DNA of 64,000 nt from Deltaproteobacteria bacterium (GCA_016178705.1 JACOST010000028.1:785946-849945), one strand, 5' to 3'. Positions 23,812-33,175 are shown, numbered from the stretch's first letter. Program-made: numbers and translations. Notes: a model not told the origin generated them from the sequence alone.

Positions 23812-26800
23812 ATGCGCTGCGCAGCGTGCAACCACGAGAACCGTGACACGGCGAAGTTCTGCCTCGGCTGCGGACAGCCCCTGGCGCTGCGCTGCACCAG
23901 TTGTCAGGCCGAGCTGCCGCCCGGCGCGCGCTTCTGTGACGAGTGCGGCGCTCCCGCAGCTTCAGACGACAAGCCAAAAGCTCAAAGCCAACCCCTGACC
24001 CCCAACCCCTCTTCTTACACGCCCAAACATCTTGCCACCAAGATCCTAACCTCACGCGGCGCGCTCGAAGGCGAGCGCAAGCAAGTGACGGTGTTGTTTC
24101 TCGATGTCGTCGGCTCGACGCCGTTGGCGGAGCGCATCGGTCCCGAGGAGATGCACGGCATCATGGACCGTTGCTTTCGTCTGCTCGCGGAGGAAGTACA
24201 CCGTTACGAGGGGACCATCAATCAGTTCACGGGCGATGGCATCATGGCGCTGTTCGGCGCCCCGATCGCACACGAAGACGCGCCCGAGCGCGCGGTGCGC
24301 GCCGCGCTCGGCATGCAAGCCGCGCTGCGTCGCTACGGCGATGAGCTGGAGCGCGAGCGCGGCATCGATTTCCGCATGCGCATCGGTATCAACACCGGAC
24401 CGGTCGTCGTCGGCAAGATCGGCGACGATTTGCGCATGGACTACACCGCGATCGGCGATACGACGAACCTGGCGGCGCGACTGCAAACCGCGGCGGCGCC
24501 GGGCACGATTCTCATCAGCGATCACACCGCCAAATCCGTCGCCGGTCGCTTTCTCACTCGTCCCATGGGCGCGCTACAGCTCAAGGGCAAATCGCTGCCC
24601 GTGCAAGCGCACGAGGTCGTCCGCACTCTGCCGCGCGCCCCGCTGGTAGCGCCGTCGGAACACGGTCTGACGCCGCTCGTGGGACGCAGCGCCGAGATCA
24701 CCGCGCTGGAGACGGTGTTCGCCCACGTTCGTGCGGGTCGTGGACAGATCGCGTTCGTCGTCGGCGAAGCGGGCATCGGCAAGTCGCGCCTGATCTACGA
24801 GTTCCGTCGCCGGATCAGCGATCAGGAATATACCTGGCTGCAGGGCCGCTGCATTTCGTTCGGTCGCGGCATTCCGTTTCTCCCAATTGTCGACGCGCTC
24901 AAGAACAGCTTCGCCATCGAAGAAGCCGACGACGATGCGACCATCATCGAGAAGGTCCGCGCCGGCATCGCGACGCTGGGTGCGACTGTGGCGAGCGCCG
25001 AGCCGTATCTCCGCGCGTTGCTCGCGGTCGATCCCGGTGACCCGGCGATCGCGCAGATGGACGCCGGAGCGCGGCGCTTCGCCACCTTCGAAGCGCTCAA
25101 GCAACTCATGCTCGCCACCGCGGCGCGTCAGCCGCTGGTCTTGTTGATCGAGGATCTCCATTGGCTCGATCCCGCGTCCGAAGAATTTCTGACCTACATC
25201 CTCGATGCGATGGCGGGCGCACGCGTGCTGCTGCTGTGTACGTATCGACCCGGTTACCGTCCAGCGTTGGGTGAGCGCAGCTTCATCACGCGCGTGGCCC
25301 TACAACCGCTGACGCCCGATCAGACCGCGACGATGGCGGCGGTGATGCTGGAGGCGCGCGAGTTTCCCTCGGAACTGCGCTCCCTCATCATCGCCAAGGC
25401 CGAAGGGAACCCGTTTTTCATCGAAGAGGTCACCAAGTCGCTGGTGGAGATCGGCGCGCTCCGGCGGAGCGCAGACGGCTACGTGCTCGGCCGCCCGGTG
25501 TCGGAGATCCTGATTCCCGACCGCATTCAGGACGTCATCATGGCGCGCATCGATCGGCTCGGCGACGACGCCAAGCGGGCGATTCAAATCGCGTCGGTCA
25601 TCGGGCGCGAGTTCGCCATCCGGCTCCTGCAGCGGGCCAGCGAGCTGGGCGAGAACCTCAATCCGCTGGTCGGTGAGCTGCGCGCGCTCGAACTGATCTA
25701 CGAAAAGGCCGGCGTCCCCGAACTGGCGTACATGTTCAAGCACGCGCTGACGCACGACGTGGCGTACGAGAGCCTGCTGATGCAGCGCCGCAAGCGGTTG
25801 CATCGCACGATCGGGCTGGCCGTCGAAGAACTCTATGCCGACCGTCTCGCCGAATACTGGGAAACGCTGGCGCACCATTTCTATCGTGCAGAGGACTGGC
25901 CGCGCGCCTTCGCGTACCTGGTCAAGGCCGGCGACAAAGCGCGCGCGGCGTTCGCCAACCGCGAAGCGGTGCATTTCTACAGTCAGGCGCTCGACGCCGC
26001 CGGCCATCAGGCAATCGACACGCGCCAACGCGCGGCGGTCCATGAGGGCAAGGGCCTTGCGCATTTCTGTCTGAGCGAATTTACCGAGGCGATCGACAAC
26101 TTGCGGCACGCGCTCGAGCTGGTCGAGGACCCCGTCGACCGGGCCGAGATCAATGCAGAGCTGGCGGAAGCCTTGTTATGGGCACACGAGCTTGACGCCG
26201 CGCTCGTAGCTGCAGACACCGCAATCGCGCTCGCCGAACCCGCCGGCGCGATCGTGGTGGCGGCGAACGCCACGTTTGTGCGCGGGTTCGTCCATATGCT
26301 GCGTGCCCAGTTGACGGAGTCCGCGGCGTGCTTCAGCACCGTCGAACGCATGTCACAGCAAGCCGGGCAACGCGCGCTCGGCGGCCGCGTCCGGCTCAAT
26401 GTTGCCTTACAAGCGAACTGGCGTGGCGACTACCGTGAGGCGGTTGCAGACTGCGAGCGCGCGTTGGTCGAATTCAAAGATGCGAACGAGTTGTTGCATC
26501 TGCTTGAAGGCTACAGTCAGTTCGGCATCATGCTCGGTGGCGCCGGTGACTACGCGCGCATGCTGCCCAACCTTGCGAACGGCATCGCCCTCGCCGAGTC
26601 CATCGGTGACAAGGTCTGGCGCGCGCGCATGTGGAACACGCGCGGCTGGGTGCTGACCGAGATCGGACACTACGACGCAGCCGAGGAAGCCAACCGTCGC
26701 TGCATCGAGATCGCACAGCAGCTCGGGGCGCTGCGGATTGCGTCCGAGTTGATCGGCAACGCGGAAGCGAACCTGGCGGACGTCGCGCTCGCGCGCGGCG

Positions 26801-27309
26801 ATCTCATCGGCAGCGAGCCGCATCTCGCTGCGGTCGGCGCGATCTTGAGCGACCGCCGCAACGAGTGGATGACCTGGCGCTACGGCATGCATTTCCATGC
26901 GAGCGCCGCCGAGTTAGCGCTCGCCCGAAGCGATCTCGACCGGGCGCGCCAGCACATCGAGGCTTGCTTGGCGACCGCGCAGCGAACCAAGTCGCACAGG
27001 TATATCGTGCGGGCGACTCGGCTGCTGGCCGCGTGCCACATCTCCGCCGGCAATGTCGTAGAGGCGGAACGCGTGCTCGGCGAGGTGGTGCGCGCTGCGC
27101 GCGCGCTGGCGAATCCCCCGCAGCTCTGGCACGCGCTGCTCGCTCAGGGCCGTGCGTTGCACAGCCTGGGCCGCCACGATGACGCCGCGGCCGTGTGGCG
27201 CGAAGCGCTCACGTTGGTGGCGGCCGTCGAGCAAACCCTGCCGGCGGAATTACAAACGACGCTGCGCGGCTCAGCGTTGGTAACGACGCTGGGAGAGCTG
27301 ACGTTGTGA
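23812..27309 (+). CDS. Zinc-ribbon / class III adenylate cyclase / AAA-ATPase / TPR protein
   Basis: A 1165-residue multidomain signalling protein. Two N-terminal zinc ribbons (CAACNHEN...CLGCG and CTSCQ...CDECG) are followed by a Pro/Thr-rich linker (about 60-80). A class III nucleotide cyclase domain comes next (about 90-260), with metal-binding VLFLDVVGST and NQFTGDGIMALFG and the purine/ribose-contacting AIGDTTNLAARL. An AAA/NACHT-like ATPase follows with Walker A GEAGIGKSR and Walker B LLIEDLHWLDP. The last 450 residues are TPR-like helical repeats. It would make cAMP in response to a ligand sensed by the C-terminal part. The start was placed at the ATG beginning the first zinc ribbon. 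Starts at 23782 (ATG) and 23758 (TTG) are possible. Confidence 0.9.
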   Translation: MRCAACNHENRDTAKFCLGCGQPLALRCTSCQAELPPGARFCDECGAPAASDDKPKAQSQPLTPNPSSYTPKHLATKILTSRGALEGERKQVTVLFLDVVGSTPLAERIGPEEMHGIMDRCFRLLAEEVHRYEGTINQFTGDGIMALFGAPIAHEDAPERAVRAALGMQAALRRYGDELERERGIDFRMRIGINTGPVVVGKIGDDLRMDYTAIGDTTNLAARLQTAAAPGTILISDHTAKSVAGRFLTRPMGALQLKGKSLPVQAHEVVRTLPRAPLVAPSEHGLTPLVGRSAEITALETVFAHVRAGRGQIAFVVGEAGIGKSRLIYEFRRRISDQEYTWLQGRCISFGRGIPFLPIVDALKNSFAIEEADDDATIIEKVRAGIATLGATVASAEPYLRALLAVDPGDPAIAQMDAGARRFATFEALKQLMLATAARQPLVLLIEDLHWLDPASEEFLTYILDAMAGARVLLLCTYRPGYRPALGERSFITRVALQPLTPDQTATMAAVMLEAREFPSELRSLIIAKAEGNPFFIEEVTKSLVEIGALRRSADGYVLGRPVSEILIPDRIQDVIMARIDRLGDDAKRAIQIASVIGREFAIRLLQRASELGENLNPLVGELRALELIYEKAGVPELAYMFKHALTHDVAYESLLMQRRKRLHRTIGLAVEELYADRLAEYWETLAHHFYRAEDWPRAFAYLVKAGDKARAAFANREAVHFYSQALDAAGHQAIDTRQRAAVHEGKGLAHFCLSEFTEAIDNLRHALELVEDPVDRAEINAELAEALLWAHELDAALVAADTAIALAEPAGAIVVAANATFVRGFVHMLRAQLTESAACFSTVERMSQQAGQRALGGRVRLNVALQANWRGDYREAVADCERALVEFKDANELLHLLEGYSQFGIMLGGAGDYARMLPNLANGIALAESIGDKVWRARMWNTRGWVLTEIGHYDAAEEANRRCIEIAQQLGALRIASELIGNAEANLADVALARGDLIGSEPHLAAVGAILSDRRNEWMTWRYGMHFHASAAELALARSDLDRARQHIEACLATAQRTKSHRYIVRATRLLAACHISAGNVVEAERVLGEVVRAARALANPPQLWHALLAQGRALHSLGRHDDAAAVWREALTLVAAVEQTLPAELQTTLRGSALVTTLGELTL
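23962..24018. repeat. Heptanucleotide-periodic run inside the cyclase coding sequence
   Basis: The linker between zinc ribbons and cyclase is encoded by consecutive 7-mers AGCCAAA, AGCTCAA, AGCCAAC, CCCTGAC, CCCCAAC, CCCTCTT. The period and base pattern match the intergenic arrays, notably 50008-50040. The reading frame stays open. Confidence 0.55.
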
Positions 27310-27356
27310 ATCGCCGGCACCTTGGTTGAAGTCCTGCCCCTTCATCAGAGAGTCCG

Positions 27357-27390
27357 TGCTATCCGTTGAATCCGTTGTAAACCTGTACTT
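27357..27390. repeat. Nine-base-periodic repeat (ATCCGTTG type)
   Basis: The units ATCCGTTGA and ATCCGTTGT sit between the cyclase and DUF2804 genes. The same unit is found in both orientations at 48518-48612. Confidence 0.5.
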
Positions 27391-27398
27391 CCACGAAC

Positions 27399-28478
27399 AT
27401 GGCCACGCACCTTCCTGACCATTTGCCGATTGTCGCGCACCGCATGGCCCGCGGCGACTATCGCTCGTGCTACGACGAGCGCGAGATTACCTCGGCCGTT
27501 GATCTGTGCGACGAACGCGGCCGGCTGAATCCTGCCGCCATCGGTTGGTCGCGTCAGCCGCTGGTGCGCGCGAATCTCAATGGCCACTGGCCACGCAAGA
27601 AGCGGTGGAATTTTTGGAATTGGATCAGTCCGCGCTTCGTGTTCTCAGTCACACTCGCCGACATCGACTACGCCGCCTTCTGCCAGGTGACGTTCACCGA
27701 CTTCGAAACCAAGCAATCACTCGCCGGCACGGCGCTCGCCCGACCGCACTCGTTCCCGATGCCCGAACACGTCGACCGCGCGATCACGTTTCGCGGCGGT
27801 GGGATGGAATATGCGAACGGTCCCACGGATGGCGGCCTCAAGGTCGACTTCACCGGCCAGGCGAAGTCGGGCGAGTCAATCGTGGCCGACTTCGTTGTGC
27901 ACCGACCCGCGGGGCATGAGACGCTCAACATCGTCGTGCCGTGGAGTGCGACGCGCTTTCAGCTCAACTCGAAGTCGAACACGATGCCATGTGAGGGAAT
28001 CGTCACCGTTGCGGGGCGCCGCTACGTCATGGATCCCGCCGAATGCCATGCCGTGCAGGACTTCGGCCGCGGGGTGTGGCCATACCGCTCGTTTTGGAAC
28101 TGGGGCGTATCCACCGGCGTGCAGGACGGCATCCGCATCGGTGTAAACGTCGGTGCGAAGTGGACCACCGGCACCGGCGACAACGAGAACGGCCTGTGCA
28201 TCAACGGCCGGCTCTACAAGATTATGGAGGACCTGCACTGGCAGTATGACCGGCGCGATTGGAAGCAGCCGTGGCGCGTGCGCGCCGAACACACCAGGAT
28301 GGTCGATCTAACGCTGCAGCCGATCGTCGCCCACCAGCCCATGCTGAACGTCGGCGTGCTGCGTTCCGGCGGAGTGTGCGCGTTCGGTCGCTGGCAGGGC
28401 ACGATTCGTTTCGATGGCAACGAGGTGCGTGTCCGCGATCTGATCGGCTGGGCGGAGGAGTTCGAGCATCGTTGGTGA
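27399..28478 (+). CDS. DUF2804 domain protein
   Basis: A 359-residue cytoplasmic-looking protein matching the DUF2804 family over its whole length. Family-typical segments are CDERGRLNPAAIGWSR near the N-terminus, HWPRKKRWNFW, and GVWPYRSFWNWG in the second half. The fold is rich in aromatic beta-strands, like lipocalin/AttH-type proteins. Function is unknown. It precedes a hydrolase-cyclase gene but a hairpin terminator separates them. Confidence 0.8.
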   Translation: MATHLPDHLPIVAHRMARGDYRSCYDEREITSAVDLCDERGRLNPAAIGWSRQPLVRANLNGHWPRKKRWNFWNWISPRFVFSVTLADIDYAAFCQVTFTDFETKQSLAGTALARPHSFPMPEHVDRAITFRGGGMEYANGPTDGGLKVDFTGQAKSGESIVADFVVHRPAGHETLNIVVPWSATRFQLNSKSNTMPCEGIVTVAGRRYVMDPAECHAVQDFGRGVWPYRSFWNWGVSTGVQDGIRIGVNVGAKWTTGTGDNENGLCINGRLYKIMEDLHWQYDRRDWKQPWRVRAEHTRMVDLTLQPIVAHQPMLNVGVLRSGGVCAFGRWQGTIRFDGNEVRVRDLIGWAEEFEHRW

Positions 28479-28497
28479 TCGCGGGTAGTCGCGTCGG

Positions 28498-28524
28498 CCC
28501 ACGCTTCCGCCCGCGTGGGGTTTT
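28498..28524 (+). terminator. Intrinsic terminator after the DUF2804 gene
   Basis: CCCACGC (28498-28504) pairs with GCGTGGG (28513-28519) over an 8-base loop, followed by GTTTT. It is 20 bases after the stop of the DUF2804 gene and 20 bases before the next start. Confidence 0.65.
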
Positions 28525-28543
28525 GGCGTAGAGTGCCGCCGCC

Positions 28544-29875
28544 ATGGAACCCGAGATTCGCTACGTCCGCAGCGCCGATGGGACCAGCATCGCCACGTGG
28601 AAGTTCGGAGCCGGATCGCCGCTGGTCGTGCCGATGCTGCCGCTGGCGCCCCTGCAATTGCACTGGTGCATTCCGGAAGTACGGCGCGGGTTCGAGCTGC
28701 TCGCGCAGCAACGCACGGTGGTGATGTATGATTCACGTGGTTGCGGGCTATCCGACCGAGCGGCAACCGACTTCTCGCTTGCCGCGATGGTGTTTGACCT
28801 CGAGGCCGTCGCGCGCGGCCACGCACTCGACCGCATCGATCTGCTGGCGCGCGGTCCTATGGGAGCGATCGCCATTACCTATGCGGCGCAACCGGACCGC
28901 GTGCGGCGCTTGGTTCTCGTCAATGGCGTCGCGCGTGGCAAGGACTTCAGAATGAACGCGGAGCGGCGAGCGCTCGGCCAACTCATCGCCGTCAATTTTG
29001 AGCTGTACTGCCAGACGCTCGCCCTGGTTGATTTCGGCTGGACTGAGACGGCCCGGCTGGTGGCGGCGGAGTCTGCGAAGGGGTGTAACACGGAGATCTT
29101 GACGAGGTGGTGGACCGCCCAGCGCGAATGGGACGCGTCCATGCGGTTTCCGGAGGTCCGCTGCCCAACCCGGATCATGCACCAGCCTTCTCCGAGCGGC
29201 GGTGTTGGTCTCGATGCGATGCGCAAGATGGCGGCGATGATGCCGGACGCTCGGCTCAGCATCCGCGCGAGACCCGGGCCGATCCTGTTCGTAGAGGATC
29301 CGGAAGCCGTGGCTCAAGAGATCCTCGATTTCCTCGATGAGGATCAGCGTCCTGGCACCGTCGCATCGTTGCCCTCCGGCATCGCGATCATCCTGTTCGC
29401 TGATATCGTCGATTCGACGGGGCTGACGGAGTCGCTTGGCGACGCGGCATTCCGCGCCAAGGCGCGTGAGTTGGACGACGCGATGCGTGCGGCCATTCGC
29501 ACCTGCGGCGGCACGCCGGTCGATGGCAAGCTCGTCGGTGACGGCGTGCTGGCCGTCTTCTCGTCGGCGTCGCAAGCGATCGATGCGGCACTGCGCTGTG
29601 GCGCAGCCGGCGACGGAGTCGGGCTGAAACTGCATCTCGGCATCCACGCCGGCGATGTCATCCGCGAAGACAACAACGTGTACGGCGGCGCCGTGAACAT
29701 CGCCGCGCGCATCAGCGCGCTTTCGGCTCCCGGCGAAGTGTTGGTATCCGACACCGTGCGCAACCTGGCGCGCACGTCCGTCACCGCCACCTTCGCAGAT
29801 CGTGGCGAGCAGACGCTCAAGGGCGTGAGCGAACCGGTGCACCTGTTCGCTATCGCTCCGAGTTTGCGGCAATAG
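28544..29875 (+). CDS. Alpha/beta-hydrolase-like (inactive) / class III cyclase fusion
   Basis: A 443-residue protein. Residues 1-265 have the alpha/beta-hydrolase fold (YDSRGCGLSDRA, RRLVLVNGVARG). At the nucleophile elbow, however, the sequence is LLARGPMGAIA, with no Ser, and the segment where the catalytic His should lie (IRARPGPILFVED) has none. Residues 280-440 are a class III cyclase domain with IILFADIVDSTGL, KLVGDGVLAVF and GGAVNIAARIS. The N-terminal domain may bind a ligand and control cyclase activity. The gene at 33176 has the same arrangement with different substitutions. Confidence 0.87.
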   Translation: MEPEIRYVRSADGTSIATWKFGAGSPLVVPMLPLAPLQLHWCIPEVRRGFELLAQQRTVVMYDSRGCGLSDRAATDFSLAAMVFDLEAVARGHALDRIDLLARGPMGAIAITYAAQPDRVRRLVLVNGVARGKDFRMNAERRALGQLIAVNFELYCQTLALVDFGWTETARLVAAESAKGCNTEILTRWWTAQREWDASMRFPEVRCPTRIMHQPSPSGGVGLDAMRKMAAMMPDARLSIRARPGPILFVEDPEAVAQEILDFLDEDQRPGTVASLPSGIAIILFADIVDSTGLTESLGDAAFRAKARELDDAMRAAIRTCGGTPVDGKLVGDGVLAVFSSASQAIDAALRCGAAGDGVGLKLHLGIHAGDVIREDNNVYGGAVNIAARISALSAPGEVLVSDTVRNLARTSVTATFADRGEQTLKGVSEPVHLFAIAPSLRQ

Positions 29876-29927
29876 CGGTCCAGGGCGCCTGGCTTGCGCG
29901 GCGCGCATGTTATGGGGCACCATCGTC

Positions 29928-30140
29928 ATGATGACAACCAACCGCGACTACGATCGGCTGCGTCGCCATCTCGCGGCGATGGACCCGCTCTTGGTCGAAG
30001 CCGCGGACGAAGTCGATCCCGCGCTGATCCAGTGGGCGCTCTCCCTGACACCATGGGAGCGCCTGTGCGCGAGCGCCGATGCGCTTCGTTTCCTTTCAGG
30101 CTTCCATCGTGGCACATCCCGACCATCCCAAGTCCGCTGA
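29928..30140 (+). CDS. Small protein preceding a nucleotidyltransferase
   Basis: A 70-residue hydrophilic protein with ALIQWALSLTPWERLCASAD, a segment seen in small proteins that commonly precede nucleotidyltransferase genes. It overlaps the start of the next gene by about 30 bases. The start is uncertain: ATGs at 29907, 29928 and 29931. Function unknown. A toxin-antitoxin-like pairing is possible. Confidence 0.55.
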   Translation: MMTTNRDYDRLRRHLAAMDPLLVEAADEVDPALIQWALSLTPWERLCASADALRFLSGFHRGTSRPSQVR

Positions 30141-30607
30141 CCTCGCCGGCTTGATCGACGCCCTCTTGGCCGGCGCGATTGAATTCATCGTCGTGGGAGG
30201 CGCGAGCGCGGTGCTACACGGGGCGCTGGCGATGACGCAAGACCTCGACATCGTGTACCGCATGACGCCGGAGAACTTCGCACGGCTGACCACGGTACTG
30301 GATCGGCTCCAGGCATACGTGCGCGAGCTAGGCCAGCGGCGTCTCCGACCCGACGCCTCTCACCTGGCGAGCGGCGGACAGATCAATCTTCTCACCACAC
30401 TCGGCCCGTTGGACCTCCTCGGACGGTTGCACGACGGCCGCGGGTACGATGACCTCGTCCCCCATTCAGAAGTGCTCAGCGACGCGGCAGGTGCGAGTCA
30501 TCGATCTGCCGACACTGATCGAAATCAAATCCAGCGCCGGGCGCGCGAAGGATCGGCTCGTCATCCCGATGCTTCTCGCGCTGCTCCGCGAACGCGAGCA
30601 CTCGTAA
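30109..30607 (+). pseudogene. Frameshifted nucleotidyltransferase
   Basis: The first part (GTG 30109, or ATG 30079) reads FIVVGGASAVLHGALAMTQD and DLDIVYRMTPENFARL, a minimal nucleotidyltransferase with the GGxSA and D-x-D motifs, and goes on to LGPLDLLGRL and GYDDLVPHSEV. Near 30470-30490 the frame is lost. The expected C-terminal segment RQVRVIDLPTLIEIKSSAGR continues in the +1 frame to the stop at 30605-30607. One base gained (or two lost) explains it. It is either a broken gene or a sequence error, since the rest is well preserved. Confidence 0.65.
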
Positions 30608-30662
30608 ATGGGAGCACCGCTCCGCCCTCAAGAGGTGTGTGCGCCCCGGCGCGACTTGGACC

Positions 30663-30693
30663 TAGAGTGGTGGAGCAGTGCTCCACCGCTCTA
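30663..30693. terminator. Near-perfect 31-bp palindrome at the 3' end of the sulfatase gene
   Basis: A 15-bp stem with one wobble pair and a single central base spans 30663-30693 and takes in the sulfatase stop codon. GGGAGCACCGCTCCG at 30608-30622 is a related palindrome. It may end the minus-strand transcript or be a dispersed repeat. Confidence 0.5.
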
Positions 30694-32964
30694 CTGCGTC
30701 GCTAAGCGAGCCCGATCTTCCCGCGCTGGATCGCGATACGCCTTGCCGGTGACTTCCACGACGACGTGGTCGAGCACGCCGGGCGTGATCGCGGCTGTGC
30801 CGCGCAGCGCCGGAGCGATCGGTGTCATGCGCTGGTAGCCGACGGCGAACGGATCCACGCCGTAGCTGATCGGGGTGGTGTGGGGAATGTGGCCGCGGCC
30901 GACGGGGACGTCGCCGTACCACAACTCCAAATCGCCGGCGAAGCGGCCGGTGGGCGTGAACGTGGCGCGCGCCAGCACGTCGCCGACAGGCAACTCCACG
31001 CTGGCGGAGATGGTGGTGAGCTGGGCGCCGAGCAAGTTGTTGACGTAGTGCAGCCGCCGGCCGGCGAGATACAGCGCGTAGCCGCCGCAGTGTCCGCCGT
31101 GGCCGATGATGACGCCATCGCAGTCGCCCTGCGCCGGCACTCGCAGTGACGCGAAGAGCTGGAACGGGCGGTTGCGCAGATTGGGCGCCATCGTCTCCGG
31201 AATCGACGAGATGCCGGGGAAGAACGTGTAGCGCTCGCGCCGGAAGCGCGTGTCGCCGAAGCGGCCAGGCTGGTTGTTGAGCGGCAGCACCTGATTGCGC
31301 TCCGCTTCCTTCCACCACAGCGCTTGCAGCTCGGCGAGCTTGTCCGGATGTTGCGCGGCCACGTCGTGACACTCCGAGAAGTCCTCGGCGACGTGGTACA
31401 GCTCCCAGATGTCGTCGTCGAAACTGCGGGTGGCGTCGCTGCCGTCGTAGGCCATCATCGCCGGCGGATGGAACACCACCGCCTTCCATCCATCGTGGTA
31501 GAGCGCGCGCGAGCCGAGCATCTCGTAGTACTGCATCAGATGACGGCTGGGTTCGTCGCCCCCGCTCAGGGTGTGCGCGAAGCTTGTGCCGTCGAACGGC
31601 GTCTGCGCAACCCCCGCGATCTCGCGCGGCGCGGCCATGCCGATGAGTTCGAGCAGCGTGGGGGTGACATCGATGGCGTGGACGTACTGCTGGCGGGTCT
31701 CGCCGGGCCGGCCGAGCCGCGCCGGCCAGTGCACGATGAGCGGATCGCAGACGCCGCCCTCGTGCGTGTCGCGTTTGAAGCGCTTCAACGGCGTGTTGCC
31801 CGCCCACGCCCAACCCCACGGATAGTGGTTGTTGGCGCGCGGCGTGCCGAGATCGTCGATGCGGCGAAGATTCTCTTCGAGGCTCTCGGGCACGAAGTTG
31901 AAGAAGTACTGCTCGTTGAACGATCCTCGCGGCCCGCCCTCGGCTGACGCCCCGTTGTCGCTCATGATCAGGACGATCGTGTTGTCGAACTCGCCCAAGC
32001 GCTCGATGAACTCGATCACGCGGCCGACCTGCGCGTCGGTGTGGGTGAGGAAGCCGGCGTAGACTTCCATCATGCGGGCATAGAGCCGGCGCTCGTCCAC
32101 CGACAACGTGTCCCACGCCGGCACCCACGAGGGCCGCGCGGAGAGTTCGGTGCCCGCCGGCAGCAGGCCCGACTTCAATTGCCGCGCGTACACCTGATCG
32201 CGCCAGGCGTCCCAACCCAGATCGAACCGGCCGCGATAGGGTTCGATGAATTGGGCAGGTGCTTGGTGCGGCGCGTGGCAGGCACCCGGCGCGAAGTAGA
32301 GCAGGAACGGCTTGTCGGCGCGATACGCGCGCAAGTCCTTGATGTAGGCAATGGCGCGATCGGCGAGATCTTCGGTGAGATGATAACCGTCGTCGGGCGA
32401 ACACGGCGGCAACACCTGATGGTTGTCGTGAATCAGATCGGGGTGGTACTGATCCGTTTCGCCGGCGAGGAATCCGTAGTAGCGCTCGAAGCCCTTGCTG
32501 AGCGGCCAGTGATGCCGCGGTCCGCCGAGCGTCATCTCCGTTGCCGGCGTCAAATGCCACTTCCCCAGCGCGAAGGTGGCGTAGCCGTTGCGCACAAGAA
32601 TCTCCGAGAGGAAACCGTTCTCGGCGGGGATAGTGGCATCGTATCCCGGGAAGCCGGAGGAGAACTCGACGATGCGCGCCATGCCGCTGGCGTGGTGGTT
32701 GCGCCCGGTCATCAGACACGCCCGCGTCGGCGAGCACAGTGCCGTGGTGTGGAAGTTCGCGTAGCGCAATCCGCTCGCGGCCAGGCGGTCGAACGTCGGT
32801 GTGGCGATGTCGGCGCCATAGCAGCCGAACTGGGCGTAGCCGACATCGTCGAGCAGCACCATGACGATGTTCGGTGCGCCAGCCGGCGCCTGCTCCTTCG
32901 GCGGCCACGAGGCCCGCGACTCCGCGAACGTTCGCCCCACCACTCCGTCAAACTGTTTGGCCAT
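30691..32964 (-). CDS. Type I arylsulfatase
   Basis: A 757-residue sulfatase that hydrolyses sulfate esters. The formylglycine site is ALCSPTRACLMTGR, with Cys77 of the C-x-P-x-R motif to be oxidised to formylglycine by FGE. Metal ligands are in VLLDDVGYAQFG (37-48) and in MSDNGAS. GKWHLTP is the second sulfatase signature. The C-terminal 200 residues resemble the extra beta-domain of long arylsulfatases. No signal peptide is seen. ATG 32964 follows GGGGAG. No FGE gene is in the window. Confidence 0.92.
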   Translation of the reverse strand: MAKQFDGVVGRTFAESRASWPPKEQAPAGAPNIVMVLLDDVGYAQFGCYGADIATPTFDRLAASGLRYANFHTTALCSPTRACLMTGRNHHASGMARIVEFSSGFPGYDATIPAENGFLSEILVRNGYATFALGKWHLTPATEMTLGGPRHHWPLSKGFERYYGFLAGETDQYHPDLIHDNHQVLPPCSPDDGYHLTEDLADRAIAYIKDLRAYRADKPFLLYFAPGACHAPHQAPAQFIEPYRGRFDLGWDAWRDQVYARQLKSGLLPAGTELSARPSWVPAWDTLSVDERRLYARMMEVYAGFLTHTDAQVGRVIEFIERLGEFDNTIVLIMSDNGASAEGGPRGSFNEQYFFNFVPESLEENLRRIDDLGTPRANNHYPWGWAWAGNTPLKRFKRDTHEGGVCDPLIVHWPARLGRPGETRQQYVHAIDVTPTLLELIGMAAPREIAGVAQTPFDGTSFAHTLSGGDEPSRHLMQYYEMLGSRALYHDGWKAVVFHPPAMMAYDGSDATRSFDDDIWELYHVAEDFSECHDVAAQHPDKLAELQALWWKEAERNQVLPLNNQPGRFGDTRFRRERYTFFPGISSIPETMAPNLRNRPFQLFASLRVPAQGDCDGVIIGHGGHCGGYALYLAGRRLHYVNNLLGAQLTTISASVELPVGDVLARATFTPTGRFAGDLELWYGDVPVGRGHIPHTTPISYGVDPFAVGYQRMTPIAPALRGTAAITPGVLDHVVVEVTGKAYRDPAREDRARLATQ

Positions 32965-33066
32965 GATCACTCCCCTCGCGCGGTCGACCGTAGCGAAGCG
33001 ACCCCCTACGTGGCAACCGGTAGCCGCGTTGTGTTTGCAGCATGATCGGCAGTAGAGGTAGCCGCG

Positions 33067-33138
33067 ATGATCTGCGCTCGGTGCCGACATGACCATCTCA
33101 CGCGCGGGGAGTTTTGTGCGCAATGCGGCGCGCGCTGA
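33067..33138 (+). CDS. Micro-ORF encoding a lone zinc ribbon
   Basis: An open frame of 23 residues reads CARCRHDH...FCAQCGAR before TGA. It has the same four-Cys spacing as the first zinc ribbon of the cyclase at 23812. It lies 38 bases before the start of the next cyclase gene, in another frame. It may be the severed N-terminal zinc ribbon of that cyclase, or a real micro-protein. Confidence 0.45.
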   Translation: MICARCRHDHLTRGEFCAQCGAR

Positions 33139-33175
33139 CTTGCACGGCCGTCCGTACGTGGGAGCTGCTGGGGTG

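Noticed and set aside
30662..32908. 748-codon minus-strand frame overlapping the sulfatase
   Set aside because: It is the shifted frame of the sulfatase, rich in Arg/Ala, with no motifs. The sulfatase frame carries the C-x-P-x-R site.
33067..33138. Second selenocysteine UGA at the end of the zinc-ribbon micro-ORF
   Set aside because: Reading on through this TGA gives no conserved sequence, and the next cyclase is in another frame.
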